From positions 186,001 to 250,000 of the forward strand of contig DIWF01000028.1 of the NCBI GenBank assembly GCA_002422545.1: a DNA stretch of 64,000 nt, given 5' to 3'. Position numbers and translations under genes: made by a program. Position 1 is the first letter of the stretch, and every line of letters starts with the position of its first letter. Below, piece after piece: positions 1 to 8,303 of this stretch. The stretch comes from Firmicutes bacterium UBA6113. GTDB lineage: Bacteria > Bacillota > Clostridia > Tissierellales > Sedimentibacteraceae. Under the pieces are notes generated by a model that saw nothing but the letters and a program-made list of their open reading frames with translations, searched no databases and was not told where the DNA came from.

Positions 1-346
1 TTGAAGCATCGGCGCACACAAACTCAAACTTTTCGCCCATGTTGTATTTTTCGGCAAGTTTTTCAGCTTCATTTTTGTATTTTCTCAGTATTTCTACTCC
101 TGTTATCTTCTTAACGCCCTTGGAGCCGTAAAAAACAGTCTTTCCTCCTGCTCCGCAGCCTATGTCAAGGACAACTTTATCCTTAAACATTTGATCAACG
201 TCTGTATATTTCAAATAAAATTTTATGGTATCTATTCCTTTTTCATACTGCCACTCTGCATATGTTTTTTTACCTTCATTGTTTAAATTGAAAGGATGTA
301 GTGGCAGCTTGAACAGTTTGTTGACTGTCATACATAAATTCCGCAT
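1..346 (-). CDS. SAM-dependent methyltransferase, N-terminal part (cut by window edge)
   Basis: The reading frame starts at an ATG at 344-346 with AAGAAGG about 7 bases upstream and runs off the left edge, leaving about 115 residues. The class I motif I is clear: hydrophobic residues then DIGCGAGGKT near residues 61-70, the glycine loop that binds S-adenosylmethionine, followed by an acidic strand end (TGVEI). The C-terminal substrate-binding half is missing, so the substrate cannot be named. A second in-frame ATG at 329-331 lacks a ribosome site. The family assignment rests only on the SAM-binding loop. Confidence 0.75.
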   Translation of the reverse strand, partial: MRNLCMTVNKLFKLPLHPFNLNNEGKKTYAEWQYEKGIDTIKFYLKYTDVDQMFKDKVVLDIGCGAGGKTVFYGSKGVKKITGVEILRKYKNEAEKLAEKYNMGEKFEFVCADAS

Positions 347-569
347 ATAATAACCTTCTTCTTTAAGTTTTTATTACTTTGCAATTATAACATTACATTT
401 TGGCAAATTCAATCTTTAGTTGCATATTCAGCATATTTCGTTCTTTATCTTAATATTTTACTTTATAATTTTTTTAAACGGAAATGATATGATTTAATTG
501 TCACTTTATGTTGAATTATTTGCTGATTTAAGATAAAATGTTTTATATACTATTAAGGGAGTTGTTATT

Positions 570-1049
570 TTGAAAAAAGTTTTAGTTTTGACTTTGATAT
601 TGCTGCTTGCATTTTCTACGGTTATTTTTGCTGCACCGGGAGACACAAGCGATCCTATTGTGGTGTTGAGCTACTTGAACGAGCAGATAGAAGCTCTTAT
701 CAGCAAGTACAAACTTGAAGACATCGATGAAATGCAAAAACAAATTGACAATTTAGACTCATCAGGCGGAAGTTCCTCCAGCATGGCTCTTGAAATTGTT
801 GAAATCAGAGATGGTGAAAAAATAATTGCAGGCTCCGGATCTGAACTCATTTTAAGAGGCGGAGAAGCTGTCATCATAGGAAGCGAAATGGGCGGCATTT
901 CAGATGTTACCCTCGGCAAGGACTTTGTGTCCGGAATGTCGGTTGTTCCAAACCACCTTATGATAGTTCCAAGAGATGACGGAAGAGGCGTTTACGCTGA
1001 AAAATACGCCATATTCATGGTGCGAGGCACTTACGAAGTAGTTAAATAA
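570..1049 (+). CDS. Secreted protein of unknown function
   Basis: A 159-residue protein with a clear signal peptide: MKKVLVLTLILLLAFSTVIF followed by an AAP cleavage region near residues 20-23. The start is TTG at 570 with AAGGGAG nine bases upstream. After a Ser/Gly-rich stretch (residues about 65-71) comes a compact C-terminal domain (about 75-159) with alternating hydrophobic strands (SELILRGGEAVIIG, HLMIVPRDDGRG). No enzyme motif is visible. It is a single-gene unit facing away from the methyltransferase and ending at the terminator at 1061. Export is well supported; function is unknown. Confidence 0.7.
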   Translation: MKKVLVLTLILLLAFSTVIFAAPGDTSDPIVVLSYLNEQIEALISKYKLEDIDEMQKQIDNLDSSGGSSSSMALEIVEIRDGEKIIAGSGSELILRGGEAVIIGSEMGGISDVTLGKDFVSGMSVVPNHLMIVPRDDGRGVYAEKYAIFMVRGTYEVVK

Positions 1050-1060
1050 GAATTATAACA

Positions 1061-1092
1061 AAATGATAAATGGATTACCATTTATCATTTTT
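1061..1092. terminator. Bidirectional intrinsic terminator
   Basis: A perfect 13-bp stem, AAATGATAAATGG (1061-1073) with its complement (1078-1090), has an ATTA loop and T-rich flanks on both sides. It separates the convergent secreted-protein gene and birA. Confidence 0.8.
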
Positions 1093-1103
1093 TATAACTT
1101 CTT

Positions 1104-1883
1104 TTATATGTCAAGTCTTACTGATACTTCCCCTGAAATTATTTTCTCAGTCTTTCTGTCTTCTGTTATAACCACCAGTTCTCCTTCAGAACCTATGTCA
1201 ACAGCAGTTGCCTTTCTGACTAAATTGTTTTCAATGAGGTTTATGTTCTTTCCTATGACATAGGACTTTTCCCTGCATATGTCCAAGCTAGCATTAAAAT
1301 TCCCATTTATGAATTCATTGTACAAAGTTTCAAAGTTATTGAGTATTTTTGCAGCAATAAGACTTTTCTCAAAAGTATTTCCTGTTTCTATAAACAATGA
1401 AGAAGCAATGTCTTTTATTTCATCGGGAAAATTTTCGTTGTTTATGTTCATTCCTATTCCAACAACCACATATGGATGTTTGTTCATTTCAGTCTTCATT
1501 TCAGTTAGGATTCCGCATATTTTTTTGCCATTTAAGAAAATATCGTTAGGCCACTTGATCTGAGAGCCGATTTCAAGTTCCTCAAGCGCTTTTGCAACCG
1601 CAGCAGCACAAACTTGAGTGATTTTTGAAATTTGAGACAGTTCAATTTCAGGAATAAGCACTATGGACATGCACATTCCCTTTTGCGACTCCCATCTTCT
1701 GCCGAGCCTTCCCCTGCCTGTTGTCTGTTCTTCGCATGTTACAAGGCTGCCATCTGAAAGGTCGTTATTTTTAGCATAGTTGTTTGTTGAATCAACTTTT
1801 TCAATAAACACCACGTTTCTTCCCATAAACCTCGTATGTAGATGTCTGTTTAAATTTTCCCCGCTTAAGTAATCCCTGCTCAT
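1104..1883 (-). CDS. birA: Biotin--[biotin carboxyl carrier protein] ligase without DNA-binding domain
   Basis: A 259-residue biotin protein ligase that activates biotin as biotinyl-AMP and attaches it to the lysine of carrier domains such as acetyl-CoA or pyruvate carboxylase. The catalytic core is clear: TTGRGRLGRRWES (about 54-66, the biotinyl-AMP loop), KWPNDIFLNGKKICGIL (about 109-126) and a C-terminal SH3-like segment. The winged helix of bifunctional BirA repressors is absent; only a short lead resembling the start of the catalytic domain precedes the core. It should therefore be a ligase only. The start overlaps the upstream stop as ATGA, so it is translationally coupled and last in the polA-coaE operon. 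Confidence 0.92.
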   Translation of the reverse strand: MSRDYLSGENLNRHLHTRFMGRNVVFIEKVDSTNNYAKNNDLSDGSLVTCEEQTTGRGRLGRRWESQKGMCMSIVLIPEIELSQISKITQVCAAAVAKALEELEIGSQIKWPNDIFLNGKKICGILTEMKTEMNKHPYVVVGIGMNINNENFPDEIKDIASSLFIETGNTFEKSLIAAKILNNFETLYNEFINGNFNASLDICREKSYVIGKNINLIENNLVRKATAVDIGSEGELVVITEDRKTEKIISGEVSVRLDI

Positions 1884-2500
1884 TGTTGTTCAGCCAGTTC
1901 CTTTATAAGTTTTACAAACTCCTCATCAGCCTCATACCCCTGAAGATCCAGTCTGTTGTTTTTAGTGCTGAACTCATTGTGATATTTTTCCTTCACATAA
2001 ATTTTTTCTTCTTCAATATCATAGTAAAGATCAAAGTTGTATTCATCTTCATTTTCAAATATCAAAAAGCTGTTTTCAACAATCACACTTACATCCAGCC
2101 AGTAATAACCGTCATCCTTTTTGGGCAGTTCCTTAACCTTAGTTGCTTCATCGGCATCTGCCAGGTTTTCAAGCAAAAGTTTTGCAACACCAACATTGTC
2201 AAGATCATAAGTCAAAGTGCCGTCAAAGCTGTTAAGCTTTTTAATACTTTCATGCTGACTTGTATATCTGACTCCTTCATTGGAATATACAGTTGGGTCA
2301 ACAAATGAAACGCTGCTTATGCTTCCGGAAATTTTCAATATTTCCGAGCTCATAACCTCATCAATTTTCTCCTGGTAATCCTGTGTGCTGAAAAAGTTGT
2401 AGACTGCAAAAACCAGAGCAGCCAGCACCGCAAGCAGCACAATTATTCGTCCGTAATTAATCTTTCGTTTTTTGCCGTACATGCTATGTCTTCTTGCCAT
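1880..2500 (-). CDS. Single-pass membrane-anchored protein, unknown
   Basis: About 206 residues from the ATG at 2500. GGTGG lies 5-6 bases before that ATG, whereas the longer frame from a GTG at 2509 would place the ribosome site inside the gene. The N-terminus is strongly basic (MARRHSMYGKKRKINYGR), followed by one hydrophobic helix (about 18-36), then an outside domain rich in acidic and aromatic residues. The topology is N-in, C-out. No family is recognised. It sits between coaE (2-base gap) and birA (4-base overlap), so it is co-transcribed with both. Confidence 0.7.
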   Translation of the reverse strand: MARRHSMYGKKRKINYGRIIVLLAVLAALVFAVYNFFSTQDYQEKIDEVMSSEILKISGSISSVSFVDPTVYSNEGVRYTSQHESIKKLNSFDGTLTYDLDNVGVAKLLLENLADADEATKVKELPKKDDGYYWLDVSVIVENSFLIFENEDEYNFDLYYDIEEEKIYVKEKYHNEFSTKNNRLDLQGYEADEEFVKLIKELAEQQ

Positions 2501-2502
2501 AA

Positions 2503-3174
2503 CTACCACCTTATATCTTTTATTTTAAGAAGCTTACATATATTTTCTTCAAGCTCCTTCAGTGTGCCCTCATTGTCAATAATTTCATCTGCCATGAAAA
2601 TTTTCCTTTTAATAGGTATTTGTTTGTTGATGATTTTTAAAACATCTTCGGGATTTTTTCCCTCTTTAAGAGCTCTTTTTTCAAGTCTTTTTCTTTGTAT
2701 TTCTTCACTTACATACACAAGCCATATCTCATCATATTTCAAGCTGTATGAATCGTTTTTTGCAATAGTTTCTAAAATGAGAGGTATGTCTAGAAATATC
2801 ACGTCTTCCCTTGAACTTTCAACGCCCTTCATCAATTCCTCACGAACGTAATCATGAACGATGTCATTAAGAAATTCAAGTTTTTCTGTATCATTGAACA
2901 CAATGCTACCGAGAATACTCCTGTTAATTGTGCCATCTTCATTTAAAATTTCCTCGCCGAAAAAATCAACAACCTTGCCATAAAGCTCGGTTCCTTTATT
3001 GTAGCCTTCATGGACAATTTTATCCGAATCAAGAACCTTAAATCCCAATTTTTTTAATATTTCCACCGCCGAAGACTTTCCTGTGCCGATGCTTCCCGTG
3101 ATGACAATCACTTTTTTAGTTTTAAATATTCCTGATCCTTGTTTATCTGGATTTTCATGGTTATTTTGCTTCAT
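2503..3174 (-). CDS. coaE: Dephospho-CoA kinase
   Basis: This enzyme phosphorylates the ribose 3'-hydroxyl of dephospho-CoA with ATP, the last step of coenzyme A synthesis. The P-loop GSIGTGKSSAVEIL follows a hydrophobic strand, then comes DSDKIVHE (the substrate-binding DAD/DSD region), with LDIPLILE and an RxxxR lid segment (KRLEKRALKEGKNPED) further on. I take the start at ATG 3174, giving 223 residues and overlapping the polA stop by 14 bases. The first dozen residues are longer and more polar than usual for CoaE, so a later GTG start is possible, though it has no ribosome site. It lies in the operon polA-coaE, an arrangement also seen in Bacillus. Confidence 0.93.
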   Translation of the reverse strand: MKQNNHENPDKQGSGIFKTKKVIVITGSIGTGKSSAVEILKKLGFKVLDSDKIVHEGYNKGTELYGKVVDFFGEEILNEDGTINRSILGSIVFNDTEKLEFLNDIVHDYVREELMKGVESSREDVIFLDIPLILETIAKNDSYSLKYDEIWLVYVSEEIQRKRLEKRALKEGKNPEDVLKIINKQIPIKRKIFMADEIIDNEGTLKELEENICKLLKIKDIRW

Positions 3175-5887
3175 ACCAGCTACCGCCCACATTCACGTCA
3201 GATTCCAGACGAACCTTGAAACCCTGGACCACATTTTCCATTTCTTCCTTAAGAAGGGTCTTGACCTCTTCGAGTTCATCACCGGCAGTTTCTATTATAA
3301 GCTCATCGTGGACCTGCAAAATCAGCCTTGATTTCATTTTGTTTTTCTTAAGCCTGTTGTAGACCCCAACCATTGCAGCCTTGATTATGTCTGCTGCCGT
3401 ACCCTGCACAGGCGTGTTCAGAGCAATTCTTTCTCCGAAGGAGCGAATGTTGAAGTTGCGTGAGGCAAGCTCCGGAATGTATCTTCTTCGTCCGAAAAAT
3501 GTTGTCACATAACCGTCCTTCTTGCCCTGCTCAACGATGTCCTTCATGTATTGGTCAATATTTGAGAAGAACGTAAGATAATTGTCTATGTACTGCTTTG
3601 CTTCCTTCCTTGGAATACCTAAATCCCTGCTTAAGCCGTAGTCGCTTATTCCGTATACTATTCCAAAGTTTACAGCCTTTGCCCTGCTTCTCATGGTAGG
3701 AGTCACTTGTTCCATGTTTACATGGAAAACCTGCGATGCAGTCTTGGTGTGTATGTCTTCATGGTTTATAAATGCATCAAGAAGATTTTTTTCGTCTGCA
3801 AGATGAGCCAGCACGCGAAGTTCTATTTGGGAATAATCGGCGTCGCAAAGAACAAATCCTTCCTCAGCTACAAAAGCCTTTCTCAGCTCCCTTCCCTCAT
3901 CTGTTCGGGTTGGAATATTCTGAAGGTTTGGTTCAGTGCTTGATATTCTTCCTGTCGCTGCAATTGTCTGGTTGAACACAGAATGGACACGTCTTTCATC
4001 CTTACTTATTACATTTTTAAGCCCGTCAACATATGTTGAATTTAACTTTACCATCTGCCTGTAATCAACAATATACCTGGCTATTTCATGTTCAGACATG
4101 AGTTTTTCCAGCACTTCCGCATCGGTTGAAACTCCTGTCTTCGTCTTCTTTATGACAGGAAGATTCAGTTTTTCGAAAAGAACATATGAAAGCTGTTTTG
4201 GAGAATTTATGTTGAAGTTTTCTCCTGCCAGTTCATAGATGACTTTTTCCAGTTCTGCAATTTTTTCCTGAAAATGAACTCCAAGGACCCCAAGCATATC
4301 CGGGTCAACTTTGAAACCTATGAACTCCATGTATGCAAGCACTTCAATAAGAGGAATTTCAATCAAGTTGAAAAGGTCTGTCATTTCAAGTTCAGCAATT
4401 TCCGATAAAATAAGTTTTTCGGTCCTTATTACCACGTTAATAAAATTGTACAAATAAGTTTTTTTGTTTTCCAGATCCAGTTCCTTGAATGTTATTCCTT
4501 TTTTGCCTGTTCCAAGAATTTCATTTTCAGAAAGTATGTCTTCTTTCAAGTATTCATATGCTGTTTTGTCTATTGAATAGGAACTTTCTGAAGGATTCAA
4601 AAGGTACTTTCCTATTTCAGAGTCAAAGGAAATGCCGTTAAGTTCCATTTTATTTTTCATGAGATAAATAACTTCATTTTTGATGTTGTGACCTGATACC
4701 TTTATTGTACCATCTGCAAATATATCTTTTAAAATGTTAAGGACTTTTTCTTCACTTATTTTTTCTAAATCTATGTAGTATATTTTGATTCCGTCAGAAA
4801 TTCCAATTGCAACCGCCTTGCTGTACAATGCCCTGTCGCCGCCTAATAAGAATTTAATATAAGATTTTTTAGTTTTTTTGATATTTTCTGCAATTTCTAT
4901 TATCTTTTTTTCATCATCAACATAAATAATCGTGCTTGTGTCCATGTAGTCTTTTTCAGTTACATCGACTTCTTCAGCATCAAATAAAGACATCTGTGAC
5001 TGCTCCTGTACATTTTCAGGTGAGGTAGTATCTTCTATTCTTTTTTTGAAATTTCTAAATTCCAGCTGGTCGTACAAATCGGAAAGACTTTTCACATCAG
5101 GCTGTTTAAGTCTGTAGTCTTCAATGTTGAATTCAATAGGAATATCTGTGATTATGCGGGCAAGGCCCTGGCTCATGTATGCCTGGAGTTTGTCTGTTTC
5201 AAGTTTTTCTTTTAGTTTACCTTTTATGTGATCAATATTTTCATAAATGTTGTCAAGGCTTTTGTATTCCTGAATTAGCTTCAGGGCTGTTTTTTCGCCC
5301 ACGCCACCAACACCCGGAATGTTGTCAGAAGAATCTCCCATCAAAGCCTTAAGATCCACGAACTGTGCAGGAGTTATTCCATATTCCTCGTTCATTTTTT
5401 CAATGCTCATTTCCTCGGTGTTTGTCACGCCTTTTTTTGTAAGAATTACCCTTGTGTTGTTGTCAATAAGCTGTAGATAGTCCTTGTCACTTGTTACAAG
5501 ATATGTCTTCGCTCCATATTCTTCTGCAGCGCTGGCGAATGTTCCTGCGACGTCATCTGCTTCAAAACCTTCTATTTCAACACATTTAATATTATGAACC
5601 TCAAGAACGTCACGTATGAGCTGAAACTGGGAAACTAGCTCGTCCGGAGCTTTTTGTCTTGTAGCCTTGTACTCCTTGTATTGTTCATGCCTGAATGTAG
5701 GCTTCTTTGGGTCAAATGCAACACATATGTACTCAGGAGAATATGTATCTAAAAGTTTATACAGCATGCTTAAAAAGCCATAAACAGCATTTGTAAACTG
5801 GCCTTTTTTAGTTTTAAGAGGAGGCATTGCGTAAAACGCTCTGAAAAGCAAGCTGTTGCCATCCAATATCATAATTTTATTTTCCAT
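3161..5887 (-). CDS. polA: DNA polymerase I
   Basis: At 908 residues this is full length. The N-terminal 5'-3' exonuclease (about 1-290) carries DGNSLLFRAFYA, EGFEADDVAGT, TSDKDYLQL and an HhH region with GVGGVGEKTALKL. The polymerase domain (about 500-908) has motif A DYSQIELRVLAHL, motif B RAKAVNFGIVYGISDYG and motif C LQVHDELI. The middle domain (about 310-490) has the proofreading fold, but the DxE of Exo I is gone (the equivalent strand reads SYIKFLLGG) and Exo II reads SGHNIKNEV, so 3'-5' exonuclease activity is probably lost, as in Bacillus PolA. Its role is Okazaki fragment processing and repair. First gene of the leftward operon. Confidence 0.97.
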   Translation of the reverse strand: MENKIMILDGNSLLFRAFYAMPPLKTKKGQFTNAVYGFLSMLYKLLDTYSPEYICVAFDPKKPTFRHEQYKEYKATRQKAPDELVSQFQLIRDVLEVHNIKCVEIEGFEADDVAGTFASAAEEYGAKTYLVTSDKDYLQLIDNNTRVILTKKGVTNTEEMSIEKMNEEYGITPAQFVDLKALMGDSSDNIPGVGGVGEKTALKLIQEYKSLDNIYENIDHIKGKLKEKLETDKLQAYMSQGLARIITDIPIEFNIEDYRLKQPDVKSLSDLYDQLEFRNFKKRIEDTTSPENVQEQSQMSLFDAEEVDVTEKDYMDTSTIIYVDDEKKIIEIAENIKKTKKSYIKFLLGGDRALYSKAVAIGISDGIKIYYIDLEKISEEKVLNILKDIFADGTIKVSGHNIKNEVIYLMKNKMELNGISFDSEIGKYLLNPSESSYSIDKTAYEYLKEDILSENEILGTGKKGITFKELDLENKKTYLYNFINVVIRTEKLILSEIAELEMTDLFNLIEIPLIEVLAYMEFIGFKVDPDMLGVLGVHFQEKIAELEKVIYELAGENFNINSPKQLSYVLFEKLNLPVIKKTKTGVSTDAEVLEKLMSEHEIARYIVDYRQMVKLNSTYVDGLKNVISKDERRVHSVFNQTIAATGRISSTEPNLQNIPTRTDEGRELRKAFVAEEGFVLCDADYSQIELRVLAHLADEKNLLDAFINHEDIHTKTASQVFHVNMEQVTPTMRSRAKAVNFGIVYGISDYGLSRDLGIPRKEAKQYIDNYLTFFSNIDQYMKDIVEQGKKDGYVTTFFGRRRYIPELASRNFNIRSFGERIALNTPVQGTAADIIKAAMVGVYNRLKKNKMKSRLILQVHDELIIETAGDELEEVKTLLKEEMENVVQGFKVRLESDVNVGGSWYEAK

Positions 5888-5957
5888 GTAATCTCCTTTG
5901 CATCAAAAGAATTCCGTTTTGCCAATAAACAGCCGACGGTATCTTATTATTATTTTT

Positions 5958-5986
5958 ATTATAACAATTTCTATTCTCAGGGTAAA
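5958..5986 (-). promoter_or_regulatory. Predicted sigma-A promoter for the polA operon
   Basis: On the minus strand, TTTACC (5981-5986) and TATAAT (5958-5963) are separated by 17 bases. The -10 is perfect and the -35 matches TTGACA at four of six positions. It lies about 70 bases upstream of the polA start. Confidence 0.5.
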
Positions 5987-6056
5987 GGAATATTTTATCT
6001 CATATATTGATTTTTCAAACATATAATTAATTAACGATGTGGAGGTGCAATAAATA

Positions 6057-6638
6057 TTGAATAAAATTACTTCTAAAAACTATAATTTTTCAAATGTGAA
6101 ATTCTTTACTCCGATGCAGTTAAGCGAGCACTACAACTTGTACACAAGATATATAGATTGTCTTAATAAGGTTAATCTAGAAATGACATACAGCGAATCA
6201 AATGAATGCAACCAAAATTACAGCAACACAAGATCAGCTCAAAAATCAAAGACATTTTGTTTTGATGCCATAAAACTCCACGAGCTGTATTTTGAAAATC
6301 TTACTGGAAACAACACATCAATTTTCGGGCGGGCTGAGGAAGTAATTGACGAGGTGTTCGGCTCATACAGCAATTTTCTTGAAAAATTCAAGTGCATCGC
6401 CTTGTCCATGAGAGGATGGGTAATGTTCTGCTTTGACAAATACAACGGTGAATTTTACATATATGGGCAGGATTCCCACGATGACGGTGTCATGCTGTAT
6501 GCAGAACCACTCATAGTTCTTGATGTATACGAACATTCCTACATGATTGATTACGGAACGAACAGAAGCTTGTACATTGATGTATTTTTTGAAAACCTTG
6601 ATTTTAAAGTTGTTAATTCAAGAATAAATAATCTATAA
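6057..6638 (+). CDS. Superoxide-dismutase-like protein (Fe/Mn SOD fold)
   Basis: A 193-residue protein resembling iron/manganese superoxide dismutase. An N-terminal helix reads LSEHYNLYTRYIDCLN (22-37), the second metal-ligand region reads HELYFENL (His75), and the C-terminal part reads LDVYEHSYMIDYG (Asp156, His160), matching the family's DxWEHAYYLDY. Three of four metal ligands are recognisable. The first is doubtful: His25 aligns one residue off the usual ligand, and Glu24 sits at the ligand position. Family members are about 200 residues, so it is nearly full length. Start TTG at 6057 with GGAGGTG upstream. It may be an active SOD, a variant with altered metal site, or an inactive relative. 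It has no signal peptide. Confidence 0.7.
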   Translation: MNKITSKNYNFSNVKFFTPMQLSEHYNLYTRYIDCLNKVNLEMTYSESNECNQNYSNTRSAQKSKTFCFDAIKLHELYFENLTGNNTSIFGRAEEVIDEVFGSYSNFLEKFKCIALSMRGWVMFCFDKYNGEFYIYGQDSHDDGVMLYAEPLIVLDVYEHSYMIDYGTNRSLYIDVFFENLDFKVVNSRINNL

Positions 6639-6705
6639 AATTTGGAACCCAAAGAAGCCCCCCACATATAATAAATTAAACAATAAACTTAAGGAGGTTT
6701 CAAAT

Positions 6706-6816
6706 ATGGGATTTTTTCATTGCAATAGAGTAGGCGGCGCTAGCGGAACAAATTTACTGTTTTTCTTCTTATTGTTGGTAATTTTATTCGACCAGTGCGA
6801 TGATATTGATCTATAA
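6706..6816 (+). CDS. Small membrane peptide, 36 residues
   Basis: An ATG at 6706 preceded by a near-perfect ribosome site, AAGGAGG, gives a 36-residue peptide. It begins MGFFHCNRVGGASGTN, has a hydrophobic run LLFFFLLLVILF (17-28), and ends in the acidic tail DQCDDIDL. The Gly/Ser lead plus a leucine/phenylalanine helix resembles the short YjcZ-type and other tiny membrane peptides of endospore formers, but I cannot assign a family. The strong ribosome site and the terminator shortly downstream argue that it is real. Confidence 0.65.
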   Translation: MGFFHCNRVGGASGTNLLFFFLLLVILFDQCDDIDL

Positions 6817-6852
6817 TAAATAAAACTTGCATCATTTATTGAAGAACAATAA

Positions 6853-6873
6853 AAGGCCTGGATTCCAGGCCTT
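6853..6873. terminator. Intrinsic terminator between small peptide gene and lysR
   Basis: AAGGCCTGG (6853-6861), ATT loop, CCAGGCCTT (6865-6873). On the minus strand it is followed by TTATTGTT, which suits the end of the hut operon. Its rightward T-tract is weaker. Confidence 0.75.
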
Positions 6874-6896
6874 GTTACTGCATTTTTGTTATAGAT

Positions 6897-7799
6897 TTAT
6901 TTGTCCTTGTATCTGTCAACCATAAATTCTTTGAATTTTTCTTCAACTTTGGAAAAATATCTGTCAGGATGATATACATAGTAAAGCTTTCTCTTAAGAT
7001 TCATACCTTCAACGTTCAATATGAACGCTTTTCCTTCATTCACTTCTTTTTCTACAGCTTTTTTAGGAAGAACGGCAAGTCCTAAGTTGTTTGTTATAAA
7101 CTTCTTGATTATGTCATTGTCTTCCGCCTGGATTACAATATTCAGGTCGCTTAGCTTGATTTTCTTTCCGTTCAGGTAATTTTCAAACATATGCAATGTT
7201 GCAGAACCCTTTTCTCTCACGATGAACTTTTGTTCAAGCAGTTCAGCGGATTTTATTTTACGGTCCATGAATTCTTCCTTTTTTTCGGCAGATGCTACAA
7301 CAACAACTTCATCTTCAGCAATGCATATGCTTTTTATTTTTTTGTTCTTTGATAATATTCCTGTAAAACCAAAGCTTGTGAATCCTTCTTCAATGTTTTT
7401 GAACACCATGTCCGAGTCTATTTTTTTGATGACATATGTTGTTTCAGGATACATTTTATTGAACTCGATTATCAAATCGTGTATGTAGTAATCTGCAGGC
7501 ATTGAACTGGTATAAACAGTCAGATTTCCCCTTACCATGTCGTCTTCACTTCTTAGCAAAGAGTAAATTTTGCTTTCTTCGCTCAATACGCTTTTAGCAT
7601 ATTTGTAAAGAATGTAGCCTTCTTCAGTTGGAACTATCTCTCTGCCGCTTTTTTTAAAAAGCTCAGCACCGAAATCCTTCTCAAGAAGCTGCATCTGTTT
7701 GGAAACAGCAGGCTGTGTTATATATAGCTTTTCTGCTGCCTTTGATATATTTTTCAAATTAATTACTTCTATAAATGTTCTCAAGTAAGATGTATTCAT
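6897..7799 (-). CDS. LysR-family transcriptional regulator
   Basis: At 300 residues it has the family's standard length. The N-terminal winged HTH is clear (about 1-60): YLRTFIEVINLKNISKAAEKL, then YITQPAVSKQMQLLE as the recognition helix. The remainder is the two-lobed periplasmic-binding-protein-like effector domain. LysR proteins usually control a divergent or nearby gene in response to a small ligand. Here the gene lies 15 bases after hutP on the same strand and is followed by a terminator, so it looks like the last gene of the hut operon. Its target and effector are not visible; a link to histidine or one-carbon metabolism is inference from position. Confidence 0.93.
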   Translation of the reverse strand: MNTSYLRTFIEVINLKNISKAAEKLYITQPAVSKQMQLLEKDFGAELFKKSGREIVPTEEGYILYKYAKSVLSEESKIYSLLRSEDDMVRGNLTVYTSSMPADYYIHDLIIEFNKMYPETTYVIKKIDSDMVFKNIEEGFTSFGFTGILSKNKKIKSICIAEDEVVVVASAEKKEEFMDRKIKSAELLEQKFIVREKGSATLHMFENYLNGKKIKLSDLNIVIQAEDNDIIKKFITNNLGLAVLPKKAVEKEVNEGKAFILNVEGMNLKRKLYYVYHPDRYFSKVEEKFKEFMVDRYKDK

Positions 7800-7814
7800 A
7801 ATTAAACCTCGTCA

Positions 7815-8252
7815 TTATATTGGCTGAATCCCCATTCCCACTGCTTCATGCTCAAAACCTCTTCTTGGTGAGCCTATTTGTCCATATAGAACAACGGCAA
7901 TCCAATTTCCGCTGGAAGGGTCGTCCTCGATTAAGGTGCCTCTTACAATTGTAAATGTAAGTCCTGCGCTTCTTAAAACTTCCCCGAGCATAACCTGTCC
8001 CCTGCAGTAACCGCTGAGGGCTTCTATGATAGCATGATACAGGGCGTGTTCCTCATGGTAGTTCTCACGAATGATGTCTTCCCTTGAAGCCGCAGTTTCT
8101 ATGGCTGCCACAATTTTTTTGGCATCCATTGAACCGGCCTGGCCCTTGTAAATGACATAGTTCTTGCTTTCATAAAATTCCTTGAGATTTTCCATGTCGC
8201 CGTCATCAATGGCCAGCAGCAATGCGATTTTACCAATACCTCGTTTATTCAT
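7815..8252 (-). CDS. hutP: HutP, histidine-responsive RNA antiterminator
   Basis: A 145-residue protein matching Bacillus HutP closely in length and motifs: GSMDAKKIVAAIETAA (40-55), EEHALYHAIIEAL (67-79), MLGEVLRSAGL (88-98) and GFEHEAVGMGI (132-142). His69, His73 and His135 correspond to the Mg2+ ligands known in Bacillus HutP. The family forms hexamers that, with L-histidine and Mg2+, bind NAG triplets in leader RNA and prevent a terminator from forming. Here it sits near the end of the operon rather than in front of hutH. A matching RNA site lies upstream of hutH at 51170-51193. The start has a good ribosome site (AAGAGGTG). Confidence 0.95.
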   Translation of the reverse strand: MNKRGIGKIALLLAIDDGDMENLKEFYESKNYVIYKGQAGSMDAKKIVAAIETAASREDIIRENYHEEHALYHAIIEALSGYCRGQVMLGEVLRSAGLTFTIVRGTLIEDDPSSGNWIAVVLYGQIGSPRRGFEHEAVGMGIQPI

Positions 8253-8303
8253 GACTGCACCTCTTTAAAATGAGTTAATTATAACGCATTTTTTATTATA
8301 CCA

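Noticed and set aside
1063..1263. Small plus-strand frame over the end of birA
   Set aside because: A shadow of birA that begins in the terminator.
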